Both the position numbers and the translations under genes were made by a program. 64,000 bases of DNA from Roseomonas sp. HF4 (lineage in GTDB: Bacteria; Pseudomonadota; Alphaproteobacteria; Acetobacterales; Acetobacteraceae). Positions 26,943 to 36,163 of this stretch are shown here, piece by piece (the first letter of the stretch is position 1; the number at the start of each line of letters is the position of its first letter). The DNA lies in contig NZ_STGD01000001.1 of assembly GCF_005222755.1 (NCBI RefSeq), positions 1 to 64,000 of the forward strand, given 5' to 3'. The notes beneath the pieces are model-generated. The model was not told the DNA's origin, made no database searches, and saw only the letters and a list, made by a program, of their open reading frames with translations.

Positions 26943-27725
26943 TCACCGCCCGCGGAAGACGGGCTTGCGCTTCTGCGCGAAGGCGGCCAGCGCCTCCTGC
27001 GTGTCCTCGGTGCGTGCGAGCGCCGCGGTCTGCGTCTGCTCGAACCGGTAGCCCTCGTGCAGCGGCATGTATTCGCACAGCGTGAAGGCCCGCTTCATCG
27101 CCGCCACCGCCAGCGGCGCCTTGCCCGCGATCTCCGCTGCCATCGCCTGCGCCGCGGGCAGCAGCTCCGCCTTCGGGAAGCAGCCGGAGGCGACGTTCAT
27201 GCGCAGCAATTCGGGCCCCTGCAGCCGGCGCGCGGTGAACAGGAACATCCGCGCATCCGACTGGCCGAAATGGCGCAGCACGTGCTGCACGCCGCCGGCC
27301 AGGCCGACCTCCACCTCGGTCATGGACATGAAGGCGTCCTCGGCCACGAGCACGATGTCGCAGACCAGCGCGAGCACGCAGCCCGCGCCGATCGCCGGTC
27401 CGTTCACCGCCGCGATCACCGGCTTGGCGCATTCCATCACGCAGTCGAAGCCGGCGCGCACGGCGCGGCTGTGACGCGGGAAGGCGCCCACCGTCCCGGC
27501 ATCCGGCCGGTCGCGCAGGTCGGCCCCGGCCGAGAAGGTCTTCCCCGCCCCGGTCAGCACGATCGCGCGCACCTCCGCCATCTCGTGCAGCGCGTCGAAG
27601 ATGCGCGTGATCTCCTCGCGGAAGATGCTGTTCTGCGCGTTCACCGGCGGGCGGTCGATGGTCACGGTGGCGACGCCGCCGGCCAGCCCGACATGGAACG
27701 CCGTGAGGGGGCCGAGGCCTTCCAT
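26943..27725 (-). CDS. Crotonase-fold enzyme (enoyl-CoA hydratase/isomerase)
   Basis: A 260-residue crotonase-superfamily protein. The oxyanion-hole segments are FSAGADLRD (64-72) and NGPAIGAGCVLAL (108-120). The first hydratase glutamate (Glu144 of rat mitochondrial enoyl-CoA hydratase) aligns with Val117, while the second aligns with Glu137 in TEVEVGL. Loss of one glutamate argues against a standard hydratase and for an isomerase or other crotonase activity. It is last in the maoC-UPF0173-GST-crotonase operon, two bases after GST, so it probably acts on acyl-CoA made in that pathway. Confidence 0.9.
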   Translation of the reverse strand: MEGLGPLTAFHVGLAGGVATVTIDRPPVNAQNSIFREEITRIFDALHEMAEVRAIVLTGAGKTFSAGADLRDRPDAGTVGAFPRHSRAVRAGFDCVMECAKPVIAAVNGPAIGAGCVLALVCDIVLVAEDAFMSMTEVEVGLAGGVQHVLRHFGQSDARMFLFTARRLQGPELLRMNVASGCFPKAELLPAAQAMAAEIAGKAPLAVAAMKRAFTLCEYMPLHEGYRFEQTQTAALARTEDTQEALAAFAQKRKPVFRGR

Positions 27726-27727
27726 GC

Positions 27728-28354
27728 TCAGTCGTCCATCACCGGCACCGCGCGCACCGAAGGCCGCGCGGCGAAGCCCTCCGCCCAGGCCGCCAACGCC
27801 GGGCGCCCGTCCCGCCAGCCGAGTTCGGCGAAGCGGAAGTCGAGGTAGCCGAGCGCGCAGCCCAGCGCGACATGCCCGATCGTGAAGCCGTCGTGCCCGA
27901 GCGCCGGCGCTTCCGTCTCGAGCGCGGCGAGCGTGGCCGCGGCCTTGCCCTCGAAGCCTTCCAGCACGCCCGGGTGGGGCGCGGCGCGGGCGCGCTCGTA
28001 GCGCCAGAGGATCAGCATGTCGAGGAACCCGGTGCCGAGCGCGTGGCGCCGCAGCGCCGTCCAGCGCGCCGGCCCTTCCCGCGGGAACAGCGTCCCGCCG
28101 GCCAGCGCGTCGAGGTATTCACAGATCACGCCGGAATCGTAGAGCACCGTGCCGTCCGCGAGCACCAGTGTCGGGATCTTGCCGATCGGGTTGTCGGCCA
28201 GGATCTCGTCGTTCGGCTCGGTCATGGAGACGCGCGTGCGCACCGTCCCGATCCGGTCCGCGAGACCGAGCTCATGCGCCGCGATCATCACCTTCCGCAC
28301 GAAGGGCGAGCGCGGCGACCAGTGCAGGCGCATCTGCCCCGGCTGCCCGCTCAC
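27728..28354 (-). CDS. Glutathione S-transferase family protein
   Basis: A 208-residue GST-fold protein. Residues 8-85 form the thioredoxin-like domain ([22 protein letters not shown], then [28 protein letters not shown]). The IPTLVL cis-proline and the DSGVICEYL glutathione-binding strand-turn are intact. The all-helical domain follows. The GTG start at 28354 overlaps the upstream hydrolase stop as GTGA. Substrate is unknown; in this operon it might detoxify or isomerise a pathway intermediate. Confidence 0.88.
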   Translation of the reverse strand: MSGQPGQMRLHWSPRSPFVRKVMIAAHELGLADRIGTVRTRVSMTEPNDEILADNPIGKIPTLVLADGTVLYDSGVICEYLDALAGGTLFPREGPARWTALRRHALGTGFLDMLILWRYERARAAPHPGVLEGFEGKAAATLAALETEAPALGHDGFTIGHVALGCALGYLDFRFAELGWRDGRPALAAWAEGFAARPSVRAVPVMDD

Positions 28355-29061
28355 GGCGCGAAGGCCTCGCCCTTCGCGGGCACGACCACGCGGGCATTGG
28401 CGCCTTCCATCTCGGCCACGAAGCCCGAGGCATCGGGCAGCAGCAGGCCGAAGGTCGCGTAGTGGCAGGGGATGGCGATCCGCACGCTCGGCAGGAAGCG
28501 CTTCAGCGCGAGCGCCGCGCCGCGCGGGCCCATGGTGAAGCGGTCGCCGATCGGCACCATCGCGACCGCCGGGCGGTGCATCTCGTCGATCAGCGCCATG
28601 TCCGAGAACAGGTCGGTGTCGCCCATGTGGTAGACGACCGGCTCCGCCTTGTCCTTCGGCGTCACCACGATGCCGTTCGGGTTGCCGAGGCAGTGCGACA
28701 CCCCGTTGCCGTCCAGTTCCACCGAGGAATGCAGCGCATGGGTCAGCGAGACGGTGAACTCGCCCTGGTCCGTCGTGCCGCCCGTGTTCATCGGGTCGAG
28801 CGCGGTCAGCCCCTGCCGCGCCAGGTACATGGCCAGGTCGTAGTTGGTCACGAGCTTAGCGCCCGTCCGCTTGCAGATCGCGACGGTGTCGCCGATGTGG
28901 TCGCCATGGCCGTGCGTCAGCAGCACATGCGTCGCGCCGACGGAGGCGGCCTCGGCATCCCCCCCGAAGGCCGGGTTGCCGGTGAGGAAGGGGTCGATCA
29001 TCACGACCGAGGCGCCGAATTCCAGCCGGAAGGCGGAATGGCCGAACCAGGTGATCTTCAT
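28351..29061 (-). CDS. UPF0173 metal-dependent hydrolase
   Basis: A 236-residue metallo-beta-lactamase-fold hydrolase of the UPF0173 (YtkL-like) family. The metal motif HGHGDH is at 50-55, and [10 protein letters not shown], typical of the family, carries further ligands. The N-terminus [14 protein letters not shown] is characteristic. The cellular substrate of the family is unknown. It is coupled to the downstream GST gene by a 4-base overlap and lies 19 bases after the maoC-like gene. Confidence 0.92.
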   Translation of the reverse strand: MKITWFGHSAFRLEFGASVVMIDPFLTGNPAFGGDAEAASVGATHVLLTHGHGDHIGDTVAICKRTGAKLVTNYDLAMYLARQGLTALDPMNTGGTTDQGEFTVSLTHALHSSVELDGNGVSHCLGNPNGIVVTPKDKAEPVVYHMGDTDLFSDMALIDEMHRPAVAMVPIGDRFTMGPRGAALALKRFLPSVRIAIPCHYATFGLLLPDASGFVAEMEGANARVVVPAKGEAFAP

Positions 29062-29080
29062 CGCTGTGGCTCCGTCTCGC

Positions 29081-29539
29081 TCAGGGGAAGGTCATGCGGA
29101 TGGTGTCGGCGACCAGGGCCGGCTTCTCCTGGCCCTCGATCTCCATGGTCTGGCGGACGGTGATGCGGTGCGTGCCATTTGCGCCGTCATCCACCGCGAC
29201 CAGCGCCTGGCGCAGGCGCACGCGCGCGCCGGCCTGCACCGGGTTCACGATGCGCACCTTGTCCGACCCGTAGTTCAGCGTGCGCGACGGCCAGGCCAGC
29301 CGGTAGACGCCGGCGCCGAGCTTCGGCAGCAGCGACAGCAGCAGGTAGCCATGCGCGATGGTCTTGCCGCCCGGCATCTCGGCCCGGGCGCGCGCCACGT
29401 CGACATGGATCCACTGGTGGTCCCCGGTCACCTCCGCGAAGCGGTCGATCATGTCCTGCGTGACCTCGAGCCAGTCGCCGACGCCGAGTTCCTGGCCGAC
29501 CAGCGCCTTCAGCGCCTCCGGCGTCGCCACGTCGCGCAT
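29081..29539 (-). CDS. MaoC/NodN-like hot-dog dehydratase
   Basis: A 152-residue MaoC-like protein of the NodN subgroup. The hydratase catalytic pair is visible in [11 protein letters not shown] (Asp40, His45), and the [12 protein letters not shown] hot-dog helix follows. The family acts on 3-hydroxyacyl/enoyl-CoA type thioesters. It is first in the minus-strand operon and diverges from the MFS gene with 96 bases between them. Confidence 0.9.
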   Translation of the reverse strand: MRDVATPEALKALVGQELGVGDWLEVTQDMIDRFAEVTGDHQWIHVDVARARAEMPGGKTIAHGYLLLSLLPKLGAGVYRLAWPSRTLNYGSDKVRIVNPVQAGARVRLRQALVAVDDGANGTHRITVRQTMEIEGQEKPALVADTIRMTFP

Positions 29540-29635
29540 GCGTTCCCTCCGTGCCTGCGGGCCGGAGTGTCGCGGCGTGCGGCGCCGCGATCAACCCCGC
29601 TTCCGGCGGCGCTGCGTCGGCCCTAGCCTGCCGTC

Positions 29636-30838
29636 ATGGCCCTGACCCCCGGCACGCCGCGCTTCACCGCCGCCATGGTCACGGCGCAGGTGCTGACGCA
29701 GATCGGCGCCTTCACCCTGCCCGCGCTGCTGCCGGGCTACATGGAGCGCTGGTCGCTCTCGGGCACCGAGGCCGGCTGGCTGATCGGCATCTTCTTCGCC
29801 GCCTACGTGCCGGCCGTGCCGGTGCTGCTGGCGCTGACGGACCGCGTGCCGGCACGGCGGATCTACCTGATCGGCACCGGGGCGACTGCGCTCGCGCATC
29901 TCGGCTTCGCCTTCGCCGGCGGCTTCTGGGAAGGGCTCGCCTGCCGCGCGCTGGCCGGCATCGGCTGGGCGGGGGCCTATATGCCCGGCCTCAAGGCGAT
30001 CGCCGATCCGCTGACCGGGCCGGCGCAGTCGCGAGCCGTCTCCTGGCACGCGGCGGGGGTGGGCACGGCCGGGGCGCTGTCCTTCGCCGTCTCGGGCGCG
30101 ATGGCGGCGCTGGCCGGCCCCGAGGCCGCCTTCCTGCTCGGCGCCGCCATGGCGGCGGGCGCCTTCGCCATCGCGCTGCTGATCCTGCCCGACACGCCGC
30201 CGCCGCGCCGCGCTGCCGGCGGCAGGCTGCTCGATTTCCGCCCGGTGCTGGCGAACCGCCGCGCCATGGCCTGGATCGCCGGCTATTGCGTCCATACGCT
30301 GGAGATGGCCGTGCTGCGTGCCTGGGCGGTCGCCTTCCTGGCCGCAAGCTTCGCCGCCGCCGCCCCGCCGGCCTGGCTGCCGGGGCCGACGGTGCTGTTC
30401 ACGATCGCCGGGCTGGTCGGCATCGCGGTCTCGCTGTCGGGCAACGAGGCGTCCGAACGCTTCGGGCGCGGGCGCGTGGTCGGCGCCGCGATGCTCTCGG
30501 GCGCGGCGCTCGCGGCCGTGACGGGCTTCACGGCGGGCTCGGCGCCGCTGCTGGCGCTCGGCTTCGTGCTGGCCTGGAACGCGGCGATCTACCTCGACAG
30601 TGCGGCGCTCACGGCCGGCACGGTGCAGGCGGCGGACCCGGCGCTGCGCGGCGCCACCATGGGGCTGCATTCCATGGCGGGGTATGCGGGCGGCTTCGCG
30701 GGGCCGCTGCTCTGCGGCGTGGTGCTCGACCTCGCGGGCGGCGAAGGCGCGCTGGCCTGGGGCCTCGCCTTCGGCCATGTCGCGCTGATCGTGCTGGCGG
30801 GCTATGCGGTGCTGCGGCGCCTGGGACGGGATGCCTGA
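29636..30838 (+). CDS. MFS transporter
   Basis: A 400-residue major facilitator superfamily transporter with about 12 membrane segments and a central polar loop near residue 190. The motif A region between segments 2 and 3 reads LTDRVPARRIYL. The first half has a conserved-looking GIGWAGAYMPGLKAI segment as in YnfM/CynX-type carriers. Substrate and direction are unknown. It converges with the lectin-like gene, with a perfect 18-base palindrome between them. Confidence 0.88.
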   Translation: MALTPGTPRFTAAMVTAQVLTQIGAFTLPALLPGYMERWSLSGTEAGWLIGIFFAAYVPAVPVLLALTDRVPARRIYLIGTGATALAHLGFAFAGGFWEGLACRALAGIGWAGAYMPGLKAIADPLTGPAQSRAVSWHAAGVGTAGALSFAVSGAMAALAGPEAAFLLGAAMAAGAFAIALLILPDTPPPRRAAGGRLLDFRPVLANRRAMAWIAGYCVHTLEMAVLRAWAVAFLAASFAAAAPPAWLPGPTVLFTIAGLVGIAVSLSGNEASERFGRGRVVGAAMLSGAALAAVTGFTAGSAPLLALGFVLAWNAAIYLDSAALTAGTVQAADPALRGATMGLHSMAGYAGGFAGPLLCGVVLDLAGGEGALAWGLAFGHVALIVLAGYAVLRRLGRDA

Positions 30839-30840
30839 TC

Positions 30841-30858
30841 CTGGCCGGGCCCGGCCAG
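30841..30858. terminator. Palindrome between convergent genes
   Basis: CTGGCCGGGCCCGGCCAG is a perfect 18-base palindrome lying 3 bases after the MFS stop and 26 bases after the stop of the converging lectin-like gene. It could fold on either strand as a short terminator-like hairpin; there is no T tract. Confidence 0.35.
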
Positions 30859-30883
30859 CGGAAGCCGGGCCCAGCGCGCCGGA

Positions 30884-31558
30884 TCAGTTGATGGCGAAAC
30901 AATAGAACAGGCCGGCGCCGCCCGTGCCGCGCAGCGCGTCCTGCGAGCAGCCGCCGCGCGACGCATGGGATGCATTCCAGAAGGAGGCACGCGGGTCGTT
31001 CGGCAGGCCCATGCGATCATGGTGCCCGAGCATGGCCGCGCCGTCCGGCCCGCTGTAGGTCCAGTTGCGGCAGGTCATATCCTCGGCGCCGGTGAATGCG
31101 GTGCCATCTTCCTGCGAGCCGGTCAGGATGTCGTGCGTGTTCGGCTGGTCGCCGCGCCCGTTCACGACGGCGCCACGCTCGGTCAGCGCGGTCTGCTTCG
31201 TCAGGTTGTTCTGCCCATGCAGTTCGGCGACGCTCTGCGCGACCACCACGCCCTGCGCGTTGCGCCAGGGCCCGGCGCCGATGCGGTCGCGCGCGTTGAC
31301 TGCTGCCGCCCCCCCGGCCGCCTGTGTGCTGAGATAGGCGCGCCAGGTGCGGCCGCCCGCGCCGGCCGCCTGCGCAAGCGACTGGCAATGCGCATCCGCC
31401 CCCGCGAGGCCGCCGAGGTCGGCGCCGTTGCCGCTGCCGACGCTCGTTACGAAGAACGTCATCGCGGCCGGGTTCGCCGCCGGTTGGGACCGGACGCCGA
31501 CCGGACCCAGTGCCGCGAGCGCCGTCACGGCGACCAAAGTCGGGACGAGCCTGTTCAT
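30884..31558 (-). CDS. Secreted lectin-like (DUF1554-type) protein
   Basis: A 224-residue exported protein. Residues 1-25 are a signal peptide. The mature part resembles proteins annotated as lectin/DUF1554: it opens with MTFFVTSVGSGNGADLGG, has the ADAHCQSLAQAAGAGGRTWRAYLS block, and ends with GGAGLFYCFAIN. Four cysteines (in DAHCQ, MTCRNW, GGCSQD and FYCF) suggest two disulfides. AGGA lies just before ATG 31558. A carbohydrate-binding role is suggested only by family name. It is a single gene, converging with the MFS gene. Confidence 0.7.
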   Translation of the reverse strand: MNRLVPTLVAVTALAALGPVGVRSQPAANPAAMTFFVTSVGSGNGADLGGLAGADAHCQSLAQAAGAGGRTWRAYLSTQAAGGAAAVNARDRIGAGPWRNAQGVVVAQSVAELHGQNNLTKQTALTERGAVVNGRGDQPNTHDILTGSQEDGTAFTGAEDMTCRNWTYSGPDGAAMLGHHDRMGLPNDPRASFWNASHASRGGCSQDALRGTGGAGLFYCFAIN

Positions 31559-31689
31559 CCTGTTTCCTCCATGCGGGCGACAACGGTCGCTCCTCAAAGG
31601 AGAAGGCTCGCAGCTATCTCCCCGGCATGGAATGACAATGTCACGCGCCGCCGGCCGGGACCCGGCCGACCGCGCGCGACACCCCGGGA

Positions 31690-32292
31690 TCAGCCGAGCA
31701 GCGCGGCGCCGGCGAAGACGACGCCGAGGGCGAGCCCCGCCACGCCGGCCGCGCGGCGCAGCCCGGCGCCGTGGCCGGCCGCCGCGACGCGCGCGGCGAC
31801 GAGCATCGCGACGATCGCGACGCCCGCCTGCATCATCGCGAGTGCGCCGAGATAGGCCACGAGCGGCGTCGGCTCGGCGCCGATGATCGCCTCGGCGAAG
31901 GCATGGCCGTGCACCAGCCCGGCCAGCGCGAAGGCGGCCGGCAGAACCGCCGCCGGCACGCCGCGCCAGAGCAGCGCAAACCCGGCCGCGACCAGGCTGA
32001 GCGCGACCAGCGCCTCGACCGGCCCGAACCCGATCCCCGCGACATGCGCCAGGCTGCCCGCGAAGCCGCCGGCCACGAAGGTCAGGATCGCCAGCAGCCC
32101 GCGCCGCGCGGGCAGCGTCGCCGCCAGCACCCCGGCCGCAAGCAGGAAGGCGAGATGGTCCGGCCCGATCACCGGATGCCCGATGCCGGAGGCGAAGCCC
32201 TCCCACAGCGTGGCCGGCACCGCGCCGCCCATCGGGTGGTGCGCGAGGGCGGGCAATGGGGCCAGGGCCAGCAGGGCGGCGATGCGCATCAT
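31690..32292 (-). CDS. hupE: HupE/UreJ-family metal transporter
   Basis: A 200-residue membrane protein of the HupE/UreJ family of nickel or cobalt permeases. A signal-like segment ending in LAHHP is followed by the signature HPVIGPDHLAF (His39, Asp45, His46) and a second histidine motif, LVHGHAFAEA. About six to seven membrane segments are visible. Neither hydrogenase nor urease genes are in the window. The nearby RNR is of the cobalamin-dependent type, so cobalt uptake is possible but unproven. Confidence 0.88.
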   Translation of the reverse strand: MMRIAALLALAPLPALAHHPMGGAVPATLWEGFASGIGHPVIGPDHLAFLLAAGVLAATLPARRGLLAILTFVAGGFAGSLAHVAGIGFGPVEALVALSLVAAGFALLWRGVPAAVLPAAFALAGLVHGHAFAEAIIGAEPTPLVAYLGALAMMQAGVAIVAMLVAARVAAAGHGAGLRRAAGVAGLALGVVFAGAALLG

Positions 32293-32376
32293 GGGCGTAT
32301 GTCTCCTTCGGCCCGTATGCTCGCCCCGGAACGCGCCCCCTGCAAGCCGGGCGGCGGCGCGCTACATGAATGGGCG

Positions 32377-33168
32377 ATGCTGTCCCAGGAACCCGTCATC
32401 CGGCTTTCGGCCTTCGCGGCCGTGCTGCTCGCCATGGCGCTGCTCGAACACGCCTTCCCGCGGCGGCCGCAGCGCCTCGCCTGGCGGCGCTGGCCGTCGA
32501 ACCTGGGGCTGGTCGCGCTGTCCTCCGTGCTGCTGCGCCTCGTCGCGCCAGCGGGGGCCGTCGGCGTGGCGCTCTGGGCCGAATCGCAGGGGCTCGGGCT
32601 GTTCCGCTGGCTCGACGCGCCGTTCTGGGCGGCGGCGCCCATGGCCGTGCTGCTGCTCGACCTGATCATCTATCTGCAGCATCGCGTCTTCCACGCCGTG
32701 CCGGTGCTCTGGCGGCTGCACCGGGTGCATCACGCGGACCCGGAGCTCGATGCCTCCTCCGGGCTGCGTTTCCATCCGGTCGAGATCCTGCTCTCGCTCG
32801 GCATCAAGGCGGTGGCCGTCATGGCGCTCGGCGCGCCGGCCGAGGCGGTGCTGGCCTTCGAGGTCCTGCTGAACGCGACGGCGATGTTCAGCCACGCCAA
32901 CCTGGCGCTGCCCGCCTGGGTCGACCGGCCGCTGCGCTGGGTTCTGGTCACGCCCGACATGCACCGCGTCCACCATTCCGAGATCGAGCGCGAGACGAAC
33001 AGCGACTTCGGCTTCTGCCTGTCGGTCTGGGACCGGATCTTCGGCACCTACATCGCCGAGCCGGCGAAGGGGCAGCTCGGCATGGTCATCGGCATCGATG
33101 GGTTCCGCGCAGACCGCGAACAGCGGATCGACCGGCTCCTCGTGCAGCCTTTCAAGAGCTGGCGCTGA
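32377..33168 (+). CDS. Sterol desaturase / fatty acid hydroxylase family
   Basis: A 263-residue integral membrane di-iron oxygenase. Three to four hydrophobic segments surround the histidine clusters HRVFH (102-106), HRVHH (115-119) and the later HRVHHSEIERETN, the family's metal-binding pattern. The C-terminal NSDFGFCLSVWDRIFGTY block is also typical. The substrate could be a fatty acyl chain, sterol-like lipid or carotenoid. ATG 32377 gives an N-terminus running straight into the first helix. It diverges from hupE with 84 bases between. Confidence 0.9.
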   Translation: MLSQEPVIRLSAFAAVLLAMALLEHAFPRRPQRLAWRRWPSNLGLVALSSVLLRLVAPAGAVGVALWAESQGLGLFRWLDAPFWAAAPMAVLLLDLIIYLQHRVFHAVPVLWRLHRVHHADPELDASSGLRFHPVEILLSLGIKAVAVMALGAPAEAVLAFEVLLNATAMFSHANLALPAWVDRPLRWVLVTPDMHRVHHSEIERETNSDFGFCLSVWDRIFGTYIAEPAKGQLGMVIGIDGFRADREQRIDRLLVQPFKSWR

Positions 33169-33186
33169 AACCTGCGACGCCCATCG

Positions 33187-33672
33187 TCACGGCCGTATGA
33201 GGACTTCGGCCTCGATCTCCACCGCCACATCGAAGGGAAGCCCGGCCATTCCGACGGCCGATCGCGCATGGCGCCCGCGCTCAGGGCCATACAGGTCGAG
33301 GATGAGATCGGTGAACCCGTTGATGACCATCGGATAGGCGCGGAACGCCGGCGCCGTGTTCACCATCCCGAACACCCTCAGCCACGCGACCACACGGTCC
33401 AGGTCGCCAAGTTCGGTCCTGAGGCTGGCCAGGATCGCGAGACCCACCGAGCGGGCTGCTCCATAGGCCTCCTCCGGCGTGACCTCCTGGCCGACGCGGC
33501 CCAGCGGTTGAGCCAGACTGCCATCCGCCGCAAGCGGGACATGGCCAGACACGAACGCGCGGTCACCTCGAACATTCACCCAGGGAAAGCGGATAAGGAC
33601 CCCCGGCGGCAGGCGGATCGGCGCAGGCAACGGCAAGCCCAATTCACGGAGGCGCGTCTCGATCTCGGCCAT
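33187..33672 (-). CDS. RidA family protein (YjgF/YER057c/UK114)
   Basis: A 161-residue RidA-family protein. The fold starts near residue 25 and includes RAFVSGHVPLAADG, the long TPEEAYGAARSVGLAILASLRTELGDLDRVV helix, FGMVNTAPAF and the closing GLPFDVAVEIEAEVLI. RidA hydrolyses reactive enamine/imine intermediates from PLP enzymes; the canonical C-terminal Arg-X-Ala-X-X-X-Ala pattern is not clear, so this may be one of the RidA subgroups without imine deaminase activity. It lies 83 bases after the RNR gene on the same strand. Confidence 0.9.
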   Translation of the reverse strand: MAEIETRLRELGLPLPAPIRLPPGVLIRFPWVNVRGDRAFVSGHVPLAADGSLAQPLGRVGQEVTPEEAYGAARSVGLAILASLRTELGDLDRVVAWLRVFGMVNTAPAFRAYPMVINGFTDLILDLYGPERGRHARSAVGMAGLPFDVAVEIEAEVLIRP

Positions 33673-33755
33673 GGCCTGGTGCCCTCTCCATATCTGAGTT
33701 CTCGGGACAGAGCGGACCACGCTGGCAGAAGTTCCGAAGCGAAGGCAATCCAATC

Positions 33756-36107
33756 TCAGACCGGGCAGACCCCCGCCTCGCATTGCAGCCGCGCGAGGTC
33801 GACCGCCTCCCCCGCCCCGGGGTCGCGGATGCCGGCCACGATCGCGGCGAAGCGCTCGGGCGGCACCTCCTCCTCCGGCAGGTATTCGTAGCCGAGGTCG
33901 CGGTCGGGCCGGCTCGGCAATACCGCGCAGCAGCGCAGATGCGGCTGGTGCGCGCGCAGCAGGTCGCGGAATTCCTCCAGCCCGACGCGCTCGGTCGCGA
34001 TCTTGAGCGTGTAGGAGACCTGGTTGCCGCGCGCCGCGCCGATCCAGTGGCGTTCCAGCAGCGCGAGCCAGCGGTACTGCTCGGCCGGGCTCGCCTCCGG
34101 CGCCGTGACCAGCTTCTCCCCGATGCCGAGGCGCTGGATCAGCGGCAGCGTCGGGAAGCCCACCACCGCGACGCCCGGGAAGGTCTCGAGCCGCCGCACC
34201 GGGTAGCCGCGCCCGGCATAGTCGGCGACCAGCGGGTCCTCCGCCCGGAACTGCACCCAGCGGAGGTATTGCCGCCGCGCCGGCAGGTGCGCGCCCTCGG
34301 TCAGGCCGAACAGCTTGCTGGTCGTGCCGGCGGGCTTGACGGTCGTGACCGTCGCGGGTGCCGCCATGCCGAGCGCCGCGGCGTAGCGGCTCGCCTCCTC
34401 CTTCGCGGCGGCCGAGAGCCGCGCCAGCGCGTCCCAGAACGGCGCGGCGCGCGCCTCGTCGAGCAGGTCGCGGAAGGCGAGGCCGAAGCGCGCCCAGGCC
34501 CATTCGTGCAGCCCGGTCGGCCCGATGCCGATGCGGTTGGTGCGCGCGACCTCGGCCGCGTAGAGCCCGTCCATCCGGTTCACGCGGATCAGGAAGCGGA
34601 CGCCGAGGCGCACCGCATCCTCGACCCTTGCATCCCATTGGGCCGCGAGGTCCGTCGGCACGGCACCAGGCACCAGGCCGTCCAGCGGCACCGGGCAGGC
34701 GAGCAGCGGCGCGAAATCCGCGATGACGCAATAGCCGCCGGTCACGTGCAGCACGACCTCCCCGCAGGGATTGGTCGTGACGGGGAAGTCGGCCGTCGCG
34801 GCGCGGCGCGCGACCTCGGCCAGCAGCGGCGCCCCCTCCCCGATCCGATATTGCGCGGAGCCCGCCTCGGCCGTCGCGGGCTTGGCGCGGGCGAAGCCGG
34901 TGCGCGCATCCTCCAGCCGGTCGCCGTTGATGAAGCCGGGCTCGCCGTTGACATAGGCGCAGGCGGTCGCGGCCTCGAACAGGGCATGGGCGTGGCGGGT
35001 CAGGCGCTCATCGTCATCACGGCCGAGCCGGGCCCAGAACTCCGCATCCACCATCAGCGAATGATTGGCGGTCCAGAGCCCTCCTTCCGCCTTGAGGCGG
35101 ACGAAGCGGAGCGCCCCGGGGTCGCGCCAGGACTTCGTCGCCATGCGCGCGGCCCGGCGCGCGCCGCCCAGCTGCACCTCGGTCGACAGGATGTGGTCGG
35201 CGCGCAGCGCCTGTTCCCAGGGGCGCATCGCCTCGCCGGCCGGGTCGCGGTCGCGCGCGGCCTCGATCACATCCCGCCGCAGCGTGATGAAGGCGCGCAG
35301 CAGCGACAGCGGGCCCGAGGCCGGGCGCCCCTGCATGCCCCGGATCGGCGCGCCGAGCGGCCGGACCTCCGAGAGGTCGAGCACCAGCGCACGGCCGCGC
35401 GCGCGGCCGAAGGCGAGGGCTTCCAGCACCTCGACCGCGCGCGCCCAGCCTTCCCGCGTGTCGGCGACGCGGTGCAGGACGGCATCGGCCGGCAGCCGCG
35501 CGAGGTCGTGCACCAGCTCGCGCGCCAGGAAGGCGCGGACGTCGGCTTCCTCGACATCGCCGAAATCCTCCGCGCGCATGCCCCAGCGCAGCAGGCCGAA
35601 CTCGAGCCCGAAGCGGTGCAGCGCCGCGCGGTCGCGAGGCCAGTCGGGATGCGCGGGCGACAGGTGCAGAAGCAGCTCGGGCGCCTCCGCCCAGTCGACG
35701 GGGCAGAGCGCGTCGTCATAGGCCCGCCCGACGCCCGCGCCGTTCAGCAGCAGGTAGAACTTGGTGAAGGATGCGCCGGCCGTCGCGCAGTTGGTGAAGA
35801 CCTCCATGTTGCGCGACGGCTGCGCCGCGTCGCCGTGCTGGAGATGGCGGCCGGAGGTGATCAGCGCGCCGGTGGCGATCGCGTTGCGCAGCCGCACGGC
35901 TTCCAGCGGGTCGGCGGCGCTGCCCGCCAGCGCCATGTTGCCGGCCGCGACGCGGTCCGCCACGCGGCCGAAATCCTCGGCATCCGAGGGGCGCAGCACG
36001 GTGCGGCGCGCGACCGCGAGGCCCATCCCCGGGTCGAAGGCGCGGCCCGGGAGCGGCGCCTCCCCGAAAGCCGCGCCCGGCAGCGGTACAGGTGACGGGC
36101 CGTCCAT
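33756..36107 (-). CDS. Adenosylcobalamin-dependent ribonucleotide reductase, RTPR-like
   Basis: A 783-residue class II reductase. The ten-stranded barrel landmarks are present: Cys107 (FTNCATAG), the TNPCGE loop with thiyl Cys448 and Glu450, the partner Cys460, and the VTTVKPAGTTSKLFGLTEGAHLP block. The C-terminal CEAGVC pair, Cys776 and Cys781, has the five-residue spacing of the swinging cysteines in monomeric Lactobacillus RTPR. Size also fits RTPR (about 740) rather than the roughly 1200-residue NrdJ usual in alphaproteobacteria. It makes deoxynucleotides with or without oxygen. A dyad containing a TATATT box lies 46-51 bases upstream. No cobalamin riboswitch is seen in the short 5' region. 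Confidence 0.88.
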   Translation of the reverse strand: MDGPSPVPLPGAAFGEAPLPGRAFDPGMGLAVARRTVLRPSDAEDFGRVADRVAAGNMALAGSAADPLEAVRLRNAIATGALITSGRHLQHGDAAQPSRNMEVFTNCATAGASFTKFYLLLNGAGVGRAYDDALCPVDWAEAPELLLHLSPAHPDWPRDRAALHRFGLEFGLLRWGMRAEDFGDVEEADVRAFLARELVHDLARLPADAVLHRVADTREGWARAVEVLEALAFGRARGRALVLDLSEVRPLGAPIRGMQGRPASGPLSLLRAFITLRRDVIEAARDRDPAGEAMRPWEQALRADHILSTEVQLGGARRAARMATKSWRDPGALRFVRLKAEGGLWTANHSLMVDAEFWARLGRDDDERLTRHAHALFEAATACAYVNGEPGFINGDRLEDARTGFARAKPATAEAGSAQYRIGEGAPLLAEVARRAATADFPVTTNPCGEVVLHVTGGYCVIADFAPLLACPVPLDGLVPGAVPTDLAAQWDARVEDAVRLGVRFLIRVNRMDGLYAAEVARTNRIGIGPTGLHEWAWARFGLAFRDLLDEARAAPFWDALARLSAAAKEEASRYAAALGMAAPATVTTVKPAGTTSKLFGLTEGAHLPARRQYLRWVQFRAEDPLVADYAGRGYPVRRLETFPGVAVVGFPTLPLIQRLGIGEKLVTAPEASPAEQYRWLALLERHWIGAARGNQVSYTLKIATERVGLEEFRDLLRAHQPHLRCCAVLPSRPDRDLGYEYLPEEEVPPERFAAIVAGIRDPGAGEAVDLARLQCEAGVCPV

Positions 36108-36144
36108 CGCTCTCCCTCCGCCGCCGGGCTGGGATGCCGCGGCG

Positions 36145-36163
36145 ACACGCTGAATATAGCGGT
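36145..36163 (-). promoter_or_regulatory. Candidate RNR promoter/operator
   Basis: CGCT-N6-AGCG (36148-36161) is a perfect inverted repeat upstream of the reductase. On the minus strand it encloses TATATT (36158-36153), a good -10 box; no good -35 is seen. AT-rich palindromes at RNR promoters are typical NrdR sites, but this one matches the NrdR consensus only loosely. Confidence 0.3.

Noticed and set aside
33783..36095. 770-residue plus-strand frame opposite the RNR gene
   Set aside because: Antisense shadow of a gene with clear catalytic motifs.
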